Shown here: positions 12,761 to 25,000 of the stretch, piece after piece
Numbering within the stretch: the first letter of the stretch is position 1
How the letters are laid out: each line of letters starts with the position of its first letter
DNA from: Liolophura sinensis
Taxonomy: Eukaryota; Mollusca; Polyplacophora; Chitonida; Chitonidae
DNA: 64,000 nt
Assembly: GCF_032854445.1 (NCBI RefSeq)
Contig: NW_027018015.1
Span: 1-64,000, forward strand
Direction of reading: 5' to 3'
The notes under the pieces: generated by a model
The model's database searches: none
What the model was told of the DNA's origin: nothing
The model's input: the letters and a program-made list of their open reading frames with translations, nothing else
Position numbers and translations under genes: made by a program

Positions 12761-13490
12761 AAAGAACTATCCGTAAGACGTCGACAAATCCAAAATTATA
12801 CCCTGGTACGCCAATGACCGTCGTGAAGCCACCAAGGCCCGGTAAATGCTAAAGCCAGTATTTACCATTGTCGTTTATGGTTATGCTAAAAGCTCGCCAA
12901 TTTTCGAAAACAACCCTTGTTGACAGAAGTTTGTTTTATGACCTAAAAATATCGGGAACATAGTCAACAAATTGAACACACGATGATATTATAAAAGGCT
13001 TTTGATATTTAGGGATATGATCTGTTTTACTAACTTTATGTCGATCTTTGGTAAGATCTTAACTTGATTCTTTGTAACGACACGGTGTATTTCTTGAAAC
13101 TGCCTCTAACACCGGGTTGAATATAAGGCAGTATGAACTTTAATGTACTTAGAAACTCTACAAATGACTTGATGCACGCATATACACGTGGACTACAAAT
13201 GGGGGAATGAAAACAGCTGGAGATGTAGACAGCGATACCCCATTGTGATATCTAACATACACACATGCATGTAGTTACACTGGTACAAAGACAAGATAAT
13301 ATTCCACATAGACCCTGTCATTACAATACATATTATTATACACGAAAGAACAACCCCAAAGGAATCCAGTCAGGCCCAAGGTAACAACCAACAAAACAGA
13401 AGACAAAAAAAAAATATGAAACACATCTACATTGACGAAAGGAAGGCAACGCGGCCCCTTTCCATTATGAGAAAATAAATATTTATTTAT
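12761..13490. other. No gene seen; part of a segment missing from copy B
   Basis: AT-rich sequence inside the roughly 1.1-kb stretch (about 12660-13765) that has no counterpart in copy B, where the flanks meet at about 59485-59490. The antisense frame at 13275-13517 runs into the SINE fragment at 13491 and is not supported as a gene. Confidence 0.5.
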
Positions 13491-13608
13491 TATTTTGATT
13501 GGTGTTTTACGCCGCACTCAAGAATATCTTACTTATACAACGGCTGCCAGCATTATGGTGGATGGAAACAGGGCAGACCCCGGGGAAAACCCACGACCAT
13601 CCAGGAAA
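13491..13608 (-). mobile_element. SINE-1 3' fragment, antisense (copy A only)
   Basis: The reverse complement of the SINE-1 3' half: ttgattggtgttttacgccg, then ccagcattatggtggatgga, then gggaaaacccacgaccatcc. It stops where the tRNA-derived head would begin. It is inside the segment that copy B lacks. Confidence 0.85.
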
Positions 13609-13983
13609 ATAAATAGGTCAAAAGAAAAATTAGGCTACATGTAGAGTGCGACACCAACTGCACCATCACCACGTATTATGCCTTCTCAAGCAAGATCAGG
13701 TCTCTCATGTGCTGGGACACTATCCTACGACCATTTACATCCACTTCTAAGTAACATTTGTAAGCATTAGCCCTGTCTCCTAGCCCTGTCTCCTGACATC
13801 TGTATGACTTCACCTGGAACCTGAGACTGAAATGCGTATGACGCACCACCCTTCTGAAAACTACGCCCAGAAAATAGGCTAGCATTATACCCAGTTGCAG
13901 ACAAACACCGACGCAGAACACACAGACACGACATATGCGTAACAGGACGAATTGTATTCTTATGAGGCAGAGAAAATAGAGTC

Positions 13984-14271
13984 GTATCAAGATCGCTACA
14001 ACTGCACATAGACGCCATAGTCTTTAAGGCAGTTACCAGACATAAAGCAGATCCCGGTATTGCAATCAGGGGAAACTTTAACTCCTGCTAACAAAACTGA
14101 ACAGTTTTAGACCTCTTCATAATAAACGTATCAAGATCGCCACAACTGCACATAGACGTCATAGTCTTGAAGGCCGTTACCAGACATAAAGCAGATCCCG
14201 GTATTGCAATCAGGGGAAACTTTAACTCCTGCTAACAAAACTGAACAGTTTTAGACCTCTTCATAATAAAC
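13984..14271. repeat. 144-bp tandem duplication (copy A only)
   Basis: Two units start at 13984 and 14128, both with gtatcaagatcg and both ending cctcttcataataaac. They differ at only a few positions. Copy B has a single unit (from about 59704), so the duplication happened after the large duplication, or B lost one unit. Confidence 0.9.
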
Positions 14272-17200
14272 ACTACATAATCGTCGCTCATATGCACGTC
14301 CAGCAAGACTAGCTCTTTGCTAGGGTAAAACTTAGCCAAACTAACCGGTAACAAATTAGATTTTCTGACCGTGAGAAAAAGGCGAAGGGAAACGTTTCAA
14401 TCCTCAAAGTAGTAACTTCAGTTCAATAACCTCAAGACTGGGAGCTACCAATCCTAACAACATAGGCATAGTAGGAACTCCACTGAAATAAGTGTGTATA
14501 GACGCAAAAGACTCGAACGTACGACTCAAAAATTGCGCGCACACACATGTTGTAAGTCTCCATTATGATCTCTCCCACTGTGCAAGCCTATGAAATGTCA
14601 GGTCAAAATAGTTTTAAAGCATGACAGAAAAACAACCAAATCTCTTTATATATATCTACATTCTTCACACCCAGGAACAGTAACCTGTGCCAAGAATTGA
14701 GCAAGCATTACAAAAACATACAACTCCGCATATCCCCATTTACCAGCTGCCAACCCATTCATGTGAACACAGCAAACATGCATGCCCCAGCCAAGGAGTT
14801 AAGGCACCCAGCTGTAACAATTAGATGGCTATAATGCATTGAACATAGAACCATATTCTTGACGTGAACATTATCACTGCAGGCAGTTTGTTGACAGCAA
14901 AATCGTTTATCCTTTAAGACGGACGACACAGGACTCGTGTCACAGGCTCGAATCTCTACAGATTCCCCCTCCAATGTGAGGTGACTTTAAACACAAATGA
15001 AACTAACTTCCGTCGTCTTCATAACACGGAACTGTCTACATTTATTTGAGAGATATTTATTGATGAGAGCTGTAGATGTTGTTGTTGAAATCGAAAGTGA
15101 ATGTGTTCTCGTCAAATTTGTAATGAGTCCAATAGCTTTCTCCGTTGTTATGCACCAGTGTATTTAAATAACGTTCTGATATATCAGTAATTGTAATCTG
15201 TAAATATCTAATCATGATATATCGTTTGTGATACTGTCAGTTTTGGAAAAGTGACGTGAGTTCTATAAGCACGTGTTTCAGACATAACGGACCCACGGGA
15301 CAAAACCGACTTTCATGTGAAATTTAATGCCATCTGTCGTACAGTTTTCATGGTCATTTCTAATGATAGATATAGCTATTTGCAGCACATAAACGTTACT
15401 ATAGACGATAAATGTCGACAACTAGGTTCCCAAGGGGCCGGACAAAATTTTGATGACCTGTGATCTATGGTAAGCCTGGTTTTATCCTAGTTCTCATAGA
15501 TTTCGTGGGTGCCTTTCCTTGCAAAGTTGCACAAGAAAATTAACCACCTGGAGTAAAACGGGCCACAGTCACCGTCCATTTTGCCCCGTTACCTCAAATG
15601 ATCAATTAAATACCGTAATTTAGGTAAACTCTCTCTAGTCTATTAAAGAATAGATACCAATTTTAAAACAACAATCATAGCAAAATCAGAAGAGACATGG
15701 AGAAACCCATTATTTATATAAACGTATATGATGTATGATGGTTCAAACGTATAAAGCGTGTATCATGTACACTTTCACAGGAGCCTGAAATGGTTGATTA
15801 CGATAACAAATTAAACTTCCAGCCCTTTATATATTATTTTCCTCATTAAAATTGTAAAATTATCCAAGCTGAAAACATGTCATAAACTATACGCCAAAAT
15901 GCCGAGAAGACCACAAGAAAACACAACATTTCATGAATATTTTAAACGTGGGACGCAGATATTCTAATCTGACTTCTGGTTCTAAAATGTAAACTCTTCC
16001 ACATTCACTGCATGTACTAAAACGAACAACAAAGACTTAACAAGTGTAATGTATTCAACCATTGGAACCCTAATAAACTATGGAACAGTCTTCATTTATT
16101 GCTTCTATTTTATATTAGTGCATGGCAAGCTGCTTAACCACAGTATAGAAACATTTTATTTAACAAAATCCAGTACAGATAAAAGAAAATAAAAGAAAAG
16201 GTAAGTATCTGAAATATCTGCATTTGTCAAAGTTAACAAAGGAGTTTATAGCCATCTAGGGTACTGCAACCTCTGACCTTGCTGATCACGTGGTCCTTGT
16301 ATAATTCATTTACAGTTGCATATTGCTATTTAGACAGATATACATATTTTAAGTATCTACAGATATGTTTAAATTATCTTGCCCCGACTTTTTATTTTTA
16401 TTTAATATATGTATGGGTGTTGAAAATATACCTTTTTCAGCAGAATGCATCATATTAATAATGAATCATATATAAATGTCATGGCACAATTGGAATTCAT
16501 ATCAGGGCTTATTATATATTTTAGTTTTTAACTAATAAAAAATGTAATCAAAATTAAAACTATATATTGGCCTACATATTAATAGGTTAAAACCCAAGTT
16601 ACACATCTGAGACAAGTAAACGCTTTTCAACTCCAGCCTGGGATAAAGTTCAGGTGTCCTTCCTCACACTTGTACGATTTCGTACATGTAAATGCAGGCA
16701 ACTCTTGTAAAACAACAGTTTAAATTTACTGTCGGCCGAAGTCTTTCTAATTCTTTCCAACAACTTTTGTCTTACACGTTAATATCAAGTATGCTTTTTA
16801 GCTAAAATTCATCTGCTAATTAAATTTGAAAAAGTTTATGGAAAACACTGTATATAGAAGTGAAAAGATTGATACTTGTGCCTTTTTCACACCGGCATAC
16901 ATGAGTTTACCATAGCTGTTGCACAGTTATCTGTATCATTCTTGGCTCTGAATATTACATGATGTGTGTTGGAAATCGTTTGTTAACCTCATTTAAACTA
17001 AAAGAGTAAAAAGCGTAATGCCGGTGCAGAGTATCTCATGGGACCAAAACGGACTTTTCTCTGGAGAGCATTTTACACCTACTGGCACAACCGTCTACAT
17101 GTGAGGTTCCTGACTATATTCATAATGAGAGTTTACGTCGGCTATTATAACATGATGATTTGTACACTATCCAAGGATCTACTGAGACTCGCACCTGATC

Positions 17201-17682
17201 CTCCATAGTGAGCTAGTCCGTTAGAACCCACTCCCCTAATTGATAAACCTTTAAAAGTAATGATTTTTACGAGCTGCTGTGATGTGTAATGATATACATA
17301 TATCTACCACCAGGTAGGCTGCATTTATTGCATTCCCTATGTTTTTATCTTGATTCACAGCTTCTATGTAACATAAATACTTAACGAACTTCGTTTTTCC
17401 TGATTTTGTAGCTTGTTACCTCAACACCTCCTCACCTGGCGCCCATCATGTCTTCATTCCATCAAGAAATCATATCATCCTACACATGGAAAGAGTCGTG
17501 GGTTAACTAAATTCATCGTCTCCCCGCACATAGGAAGTGAGGCAGTGCACGCACTATCTATCAGTTACGATTCCGCCAGGAAATCGTGAGTTAAAATGTT
17601 GAATTCTGTCCATCACAAGAGTTTGAAGCCCAGCCTTGATGCTTTCAGACCCTCACCGGTGGAGAGCCTTCTTTATACACAT
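14272..17682. other. No gene seen
   Basis: 3.4 kb of AT-rich sequence aligned closely with 59850-63264 of copy B. I find no domain, tandem array or SINE. The stretch near 17030-17290 has an 83-codon frame in copy B (62603-62854) that a stop interrupts in copy A. No conserved coding pattern is visible. Confidence 0.5.
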
Positions 17683-17812
17683 ATATTTGGTTGGCGTTTT
17701 ACGCCGCACTCAATGATGTTTCATTGATACGACCATCCGCAGGTTGCTGGTATACCATTCCCCGCACATGTAGGACCAGAGAGGAAGCCAGCATGAGCTG
17801 GACTTGGCCTTC
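17683..17812 (-). mobile_element. SINE-1 fragment, antisense (copy A)
   Basis: Reads ggcgttttacgccgcactca, then cgaccatccgcaggttgctg, then agaggaagccagcatgagct, the reverse complement of SINE-1 with the middle (the cccaccataatgctgg part) deleted. It is present in copy B at 63265-63392 with the same internal deletion. Confidence 0.85.
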
Positions 17813-17859
17813 TTTATGTTAAGTTAGCGACTATAAAACCCAGCCTCCAATATGCTTCA

Positions 17860-18340
17860 AGCCTAATGAGAGGGGAAAACCATCTCTCCTGAGATGTTAC
17901 ACATCAAATAATGTTTGAACCCGTCAATAGAGGGGGAAAACCAGCTCTCTTGAGAAGTTACACATCAGGTAATTTGTGGACCCGGTATTAGAGAGAGAGG
18001 AAAACCAGCTCTCCTGAGAAGCCACACATCAGGTAATGTGTGGACCTGGTATTAGTGAGAGGGGAAACCTGCTCTCCTGAGAAGTTACACATCATGTATA
18101 ATGTATGGACCCGGTATTAGAGAAAGAGGAAAACCAACTCTCCTGCAAAGTTACACATCAGGTCATATGTGGACCTAGTGTCAGAGAGGCAGGAAACCCA
18201 CCACACCTGAGAAGTTACACATCAGGTAACATTCGCAAGATGTATCATTCAGACAGGAAACCCATCACAGCTGAAGTTACACATCAGGTAAAATGAGAGG
18301 AAACCCAGCACTACTGAGAAGATACACATCAGGTAACTTG
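17860..18340. repeat. 61-bp minisatellite array (copy A, right)
   Basis: Seven to eight units of the same family as 3300-5290, here of the form gagaggaaaaccagctctcc, tgagaagttacacatcaggt and aatgtgtggacccggtatta. The copy-B counterpart is 63455-63920. Short open frames in it are repeat-derived. Confidence 0.9.
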
Positions 18341-18760
18341 ATCATGTTGAATGTGAAATTGGTGTACCTAAAACTGTGTAAAAATGCTACATATTGTGCA
18401 TGGTTTAAATGTGTATTACTACATTTTATTGACACTGTAGTTCAACCATTCAAACGACGATTACACATTACACAATCACTTATTTTTATTAACCATGTGT
18501 TTCAGAAGCTAGAAGACAAAAGACAGAGAATGGCAAAATATCACTGAATCATACATGAATACAACAACATCTGACATCAACGCAACAGAAAGCTGATGAA
18601 ATGGTGCAGTGACCTCATAATCTTTACAGCAACAGTACTGGGGATGAAGCCGTTTCCTATAGTAAATCATGTACAAGGCAGACTTTCACATTTGCAAAGT
18701 TCAGAGATCAAAGATGATTTGCCAGCTGATTTTACATCAACACGTTGAGTGTTTTACTGA
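18341..18760. repeat. Tail following the right 61-bp array
   Basis: Related to 5291-5700: gttaaatgtgaaa-like start, ccatgtgtttcagaag, gaatacaacaacatctgac and gatgatttgccagctgattt. The homologous copy-B sequence is cut at the right edge of the window (position 64000 corresponds to 18420). Confidence 0.7.
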
Positions 18761-20612
18761 AAATACATGTATGGGAACTCAAAAACACCCAGACAAAGTC
18801 ACATATGACAACAGAAGCACTTTGGATACATGATTTGAGCTGCACATCAAGTTGGAGATGAAAGGTGGTCTTGGAGGTTAAACCTAAAATGAAACTATCA
18901 ATCCATTCTGTACAGCACACACAGTACAAGTCAGCTGTGAAAAACTTACAAGTAGATATGTCAGGGTGTAAAATATATATATGTCAACTTACATTAAGCA
19001 CAAGTACTTATTTACTTTTTATTTTTTTGATTGGTCATCAAATTCGCAACAATGATACTTTAATTATTTCATCAAGCTAAGCACATGCAAGCAAAAAAAA
19101 CTATATTCTAAATAAAATGTAACATAATCAATGTAATTACATGTATTTAGAAAATAGAAAATATCATAATGTGGGCATAATGCTTAGAGGACAGTGAATA
19201 CAACAATACATGTCACAGGTCATATCACATCACTTACATGTAGAAGTCATTTAAAGGAAAAAAGGTTACATCCACAATACATATATCTGAAATATTGTTA
19301 GAGAACTATGGAGTGTAGAGAAATAATTGGCACATTTTTATGAAGTTTACATACTGAGTGACACAAACAAATCATTTTAGCATCATTTTCCTAATAAATG
19401 TATTTATTCATAAAAAATTGTTTAGTAACTAAGACGTAACTGTTTATTACAGAAAATATGTTAGATGTTTACATAGTAGTGTGCTATAGGTATTCAATAA
19501 ACACAAATAGTCCAGTAAATGTCAATGTGTTTATACTGAAGATAAAAATCTGATAAACAGCTTCAAATATTTACTCTTGTAAACATGTCACATACTCAAA
19601 CTATGTCCAGATCATGACAAACTGTTGTGAACGCCAAAGTTTGAATAAGCAAAGTTGACAAACAGAGAAACAGTTAGGAAAGGAGAAACTTACAGCTGAC
19701 AATGTTATCAAGACAATGGCAGTTCTTGTTCAGCATAGGATTAACCTCATCATGCAGACAACATAGAGTCGACCGGAATTTTAAACAGAATTATCCTGTG
19801 TAATGCGCTGCAACAACAACGTCAATCTGATCTGGTCCGTTTTTACGATTTAATCTGAAAACACTCATGGGTTATGACGTACTGGCCCGATCATGGTAAG
19901 AAAAATAATTTTCTATACCCTTAGCCACTTTCTGAGAAAGTTATTTGGAAAAAGGCTGTTTTTGGTAGTTAGATCCGATATTGAGGTACTCGCGTTCTGT
20001 GAGAGGCAAAACATTTTTTTTTTCAACGGGGCGAAATACTGCGGCCAGTTTCCACGAAGTTAGGTACAAGAGACCAGTGCACCAAAAAAGAGCAGTTTTG
20101 ACAAAGTGTAACCCAAATTTGTGGTTAGTTACGTGGTAAGTGCACTATTCTATATATACAGACTATTGGTTATTTATTTCTACAAGGTTTTTTGTCACAA
20201 ATGTACATCCTACTACATGTAACATGTTGACTATAGGTATTGTCAAGTACAAACTCTGACCTGTTTTGCTCAGTGACACTCCTGATTATGCTGATTTACA
20301 AGTCGCCATCACTAAAAATAAAACTACCCAGTCATTATCTACATGTATTTTGTCTGAAAGAAACCTGACATTGATGTTCAGGACAAGTCAGACAGACTGT
20401 GTATAACTACACCAAGCTGTAAGCTTGTGACTGATCACTGACCACTTTGCAGAAGAAGCTATACATACTGAATTAACCACACTGCTCACATTAACTAAAA
20501 CATCTACAAACTGATCATTTTTTTTTCTTTTTTTAAAAAAGACTTAACAAAACAGTGTATTTCAACAAATTATAATATGATGGAAAAGATATAATGAATA
20601 ATTACCCGATGG
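18761..20612. other. 3' flank of the TRIM gene, no other gene seen
   Basis: AT-rich sequence downstream of the TRIM stop codon on the minus strand. The part nearest 20612 is presumably 3' UTR. A 50-bp stretch at 20271-20320 (gctcagtgacactcc onward) matches 5718-5767 and 52597-52646 in the duplicated segment. No domain is seen in the short open frames. Confidence 0.5.
20173..20178 (-). terminator. Possible polyadenylation signal of the TRIM gene
   Basis: The plus strand reads tttatt, so the minus strand has AATAAA about 435 bases past the TRIM stop codon. It is the nearest such hexamer I see downstream of the stop. The motif is common in AT-rich DNA, so this is only a candidate. Confidence 0.3.
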
Positions 20613-21199
20613 TCAGGAAGTGCTTATCATATCACAGAGAACTTGAGGCAGAGTTGCAGAGTCACCCGTTACCAGACGAGCAGACACAGACACAGATCCA
20701 GACCAGACATAAAACTCAACCGATGGCACGAGAGGCTCTGTGAAGATAACACCACTGACAGTGTACATTACCTGGTTGTTGTCACAGTCCAGGACTGTCA
20801 GTGTTTGGTCATCACAGTCCAGGTACACACCCAGGTGATGAGGTCGTGTGTAACGTCTGTCCTGTAGATAGTCAGGTTTGACCTCACCACCACAGTCACT
20901 ATAACACTCGACCTTATCACCACGGTACGCCATCCCAATGTACCAGGAGTTACGGCCAGGGTCTGTCTCCTCACTCACACCACAGCTCTCCTGTGTGACT
21001 CCTACACGACAGTAACAGTAACAGTCATGTGAACAAGTGATGTATATCTCCCAGTAGTACCTGCCCGTCTGGTAACGCCCGTCTGTCACAGCTCTCCTCC
21101 ACCTCTCATCCTCGTACAAGCCCTCAGCCTCTACCACACAGCCGCTGTCAATGATTCTCAGCTTCCTGTCGTCTGTCTCTGTGAATCTCAGCGTCGGCT
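20613..21199 (-). CDS. TRIM exon 6: B30.2/SPRY domain and stop
   Basis: Acceptor gtttttgcag, then 587 bp ending in TGA at 20613-20615. The reading EPTLRFTETDD opens a complete SPRY domain: GRYYWEIYIT, YCRVGVTQES, SWYIGMAYRG, RPHHLGVYLDCDDQTLTVLD and PLVPSVEFY match the usual conserved blocks in order (GRxYWEV, VGV, GVxLDxxxGTL, PLxPxF). The domain is intact, with no stop or shift, which argues that any loss of the gene is recent. SPRY domains bind protein targets. Confidence 0.92.
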
Positions 21200-21955
21200 C
21201 TGCAAAAACACAACAGAAGCAGTATAAACAACAGCAAACCATAAACACACGCTGTAAGACTGAGGTTTAAATACCTGTACACATACCGTGTTTTTAATTC
21301 TCAACACAATCTCTTGGAATAAAATGACATATATTGCTGACACGAATTGAATTTATACACAGATCTCTGTCATTTTCAGCCAGTAGGAAAAGAGTTGAAC
21401 TTCGACAAGGATCCGTCACTAAATGACGGGTAGCCCTAAGACATAGGCTAAATACTGGGTTAAATTACAGACTTTTAGTGATCTAATTTGTTCGAAACTT
21501 ATCACCTACAACGAGAATAATACCTTCCTCTATCCAGTCATTGGTTTTAGTTGTCAGTTATGGCACATTTGAACACACAATTCACTCTGAAGCTGTAGTA
21601 GGCCTGTTGTCGTTCGTGGAGTACCGAAGCCGTTTGTGTAGTAAGGGAGGTAACTCATCACAAATAACTTACCCAGTGACTTTCATTGCCACAAAACCGC
21701 AAAGACTATTTAATCTATCAGAATTATTAGTAGTAATCAATTGCTGGATTCACAGTAAATATTTTCTGCAGTTAAATTTTTCAAGACTAAGAAAGAAAAA
21801 TGTATATTAAGTGATGAAATAAATGTAGATCAACAATTATAAATATATGGGCTTACATACATGGAATCTCTACCCTTTCATATTAATAATAATAATAATA
21901 ATAAACAAAAACAGATACGAGGAACTTCGTAATATTAAGCTGGTATAAGAGACAT

Positions 21956-22011
<56 letters not shown>

Positions 22012-25000
22012 GGTATATAGCTCTGGCTTCAGCTGTACATTCTATTCCCTTTTCCTCAGTACTTTCTCATGCAATACCAGCTTCATATTATGTCATTCAC
22101 GCTCAACCATTGAGTACGACGTTAAACCCCAAGCACTCACTCACTCACTCACTCATTCACACTCAACCATTCCTGTCTTTCTGCTAACTTGCCATACTTT
22201 GTTTTATCTTCATACGTGTATGCATTGTACACCTTCGCACCTACATGTATACAAACCTATGTATTATTTACTATATATATTTCCTGATGATGCCACAAAC
22301 ATAGTGACAGAAATACAGACTAATATTATGACTTCAATATTCCCAGTTACTTTCTTTTTATTTCACCGGCCCGGATAGCACAGTTGGTAGAGCGTCTGCT
22401 TCGGGACCGGTAGATCCAGGATCAATCCTTGGTCGAGTCACACCTAAGACTTTAAAAGAGGAAGTTGTAACTTCCTCGCTTGTCGTTCAGCATGAAGGGG
22501 ATAGTGCAACGACTGGTTGACCCGTATCAGTATAATGGCTCGGGCGGGGCGGCTTACTTGCCTTCGGTAAGTCGTCTCAGTGATGCAGCACTAAATAAAA
22601 AGAGCGGTGGAAATCCGTCCTGCAACAAGGAGGCACATTACACGTGCATGCACCCTAATGATTCCTTCGTCGTCATATGACTGAAAAATTGTTGAGTACG
22701 ACGTTAAACCCCAAGCACTCACTCACTCACTCTTTTTATTTCACTGAGGGCTACATTATGTTATCTGTCCTTTTCTAACAGTACGCCTACTGATTTGTAC
22801 ACAATCATGAGGTAAACATCACTCAGACACTCAGTTGTACAATATGTTATCTCTTCTGTATTAACAGTACACCTACTGATTTGCAAACATGCCGTGCCTT
22901 GCCACGTGTCCTGTTATAACAGTGCACTTGTTTATTTGAACACGAGGTAAATATACCCAGACACCGAGGGATACACTACCATCTGTCCTGTTCTAACTGT
23001 ACACTCTGCAATGTGCTTTCCTTTTTTGAAGAAAATAACATATTGTTGAATACACTTATTTTATTTTTTTTCTTATTTCTGAGCAAATCATGCTATAAGT
23101 AGCTTGCATTGGCTTTTAATTTCTCAGGACAGCCTACTGATTTCCTTTCGACTTCTGAGCCCAGTGTACACTTTACAAGTACCATACCTTATTTTATGTC
23201 TCTATATTAGTTTGTGTCTTCCGTGCACACCCTACTGTATAACTCACATTAGTTTATATCCTTTCTGCACACCTTACTGTATACCTCGCATTAGTTTGTA
23301 TTTTTCTTTAGCCCACACTAATGCATACCTCACATTAGTTTGTATCTGTTTTGCCCACCCTATTGCATACCTCACATTAATTTGTATCTGTTTTGCCCAC
23401 CCTATTGCATACCTCACATTAGTTTGTATCTGTTTTGCCCACCCTATTGCATACCTCACATTAGTTTGTATCTTTTTTGCTCACCCTAATGCATACCTCA
23501 GATTAGTTTGTGTCTTACGTGGACACAGTCATTAATGCCGGACCTAAGTTTGTGTTTTGTTCACACCCTAATGTACACCTCACACTATCTGTGCTTTTTG
23601 TAAACTCTTCTCACTTTTGTTACTCTTGGAATACTGTTCATTTTCTGGGTGCACCCTGCTGCATTACAGCTTATGTCGGTTTGTTTTCTTCACACTCTAC
23701 CGCGTGTTTTGAACGCACACAACTGTGCACCTTCTCCACTTTATGTCTGTATCTTTGATGCACATATTAATGTAAACCCTACAGTCGGTTTTTGTCCTCT
23801 GAGCACACCTTAATGTATACCTTTTATACATATAACAACCTACTTGTAACACATAGGGGTTGCCCACCGACCGCTGCTTCTATGTCCTGACGTTCTTCCA
23901 CTGTCTCTTTTACAGTCACCTGTCTAGGGACAACGTGGTCATGTTGTACAGAATCTAGAAGCTTCTGTCTGCTGACCTCATGTTTCTCCAGATCTGCTCT
24001 TATCTCATTCAGCTGGTCATCAATTCTGTGAGAGGAGGAGAGAAAACAAAGAGACACAGTTGTGTGGTAAACCTGTGTATCACACAGTTATGAAAATGTC
24101 ATGATGTACTCAGATGTAGATCTGATTTGTCTGAGCAAATGTTTGTTTGAACACTAGATATACACCTGGGTCATGTTTTGGACAAGTACAGTGTTGGTAC
24201 TCAGTGTTACAGAAACACATCTGCTGACAATAGTCACTTGCACATGTATAACAAACCTAGAGAGGTATAACACATTTATACATACGTTTTGGTGAAGTCC
24301 GTGGAACCCTGTCAACAAACAGAATTGAAAACACATATAAATTCATGTAAAGATGATAACAGAAACAAAGATTCTTTATCTACACTATTTCTTCTAAAAT
24401 CTGGGTCACCTAGTCTGCTCATTTTAGCCAATATATATGTAATCCTGGCAGAATTATTGAGTTTCTTTTTTCTTACATGACCATCTCATCAACAACATAC
24501 TTATATCTTTCCTTTTCCAAAGCGCTGGTTAAGAAATGTAATATTCTACTTTCAACACTACTGATATCTGTCCCAAATTTTAAAAGAATTGGGGTATACT
24601 TTCACCACAACATGTCACAAAAACGCAGGTATAAATGAAATGTCTGAGCTCCCCTATAGTACACAGGGGCCATTGGCTCTTCCCTTAAATAATTAGACCA
24701 CTCCCTAGTCAATAACATAGTCAAAATCAGCTCTAAATTCCGGTGTAATAAATTCTGTGGAGCTTGTTACAGTGCAATTTTTCCTCCAAAGATTTCCCGA
24801 TCACCCGATCATAGTCGAAAATGAAACGGTTTGTTCTACCGATTACAAGTAAAACAGTAACCAACTTGAAGTTAGTTGTTGTATAAATACTCAGTTGTGA
24901 TAATGATTTAATTTGGTACTTCTGTAAGAGAAGCAGTCCTTAGTCAATTTCACAAGTATAATGGCAAAAAGTTTTATGATAGTGAAATACACTAGAGTTA

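Larger units (their letters stand above)
1..18420 (+). repeat. Segmental duplication, copy A
   Basis: This segment is repeated in the same orientation at about 43706-64000. Anchor pairs are the SINE at 3015 and 47577, the LINE endonuclease piece at 8500 and 55205, the stretch at 17041 and 62605, and 18420 and 64000. In stretches compared by eye the copies differ by a few substitutions per 100 bases plus many indels. Copy A starts before the window. Segments found only in A include about 12660-13765 and a second 144-bp unit at 14128-14271. Confidence 0.93.

Noticed and set aside
13676-14018. Overlapping antisense frames of 83 and 104 codons
   Set aside because: They overlap in two frames, are altered by indels in copy B and show no domain.
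23104-23535. 143-codon plus-strand frame
   Set aside because: It is made of a 42-bp minisatellite inside a TRIM intron on the opposite strand, with no unique domain.
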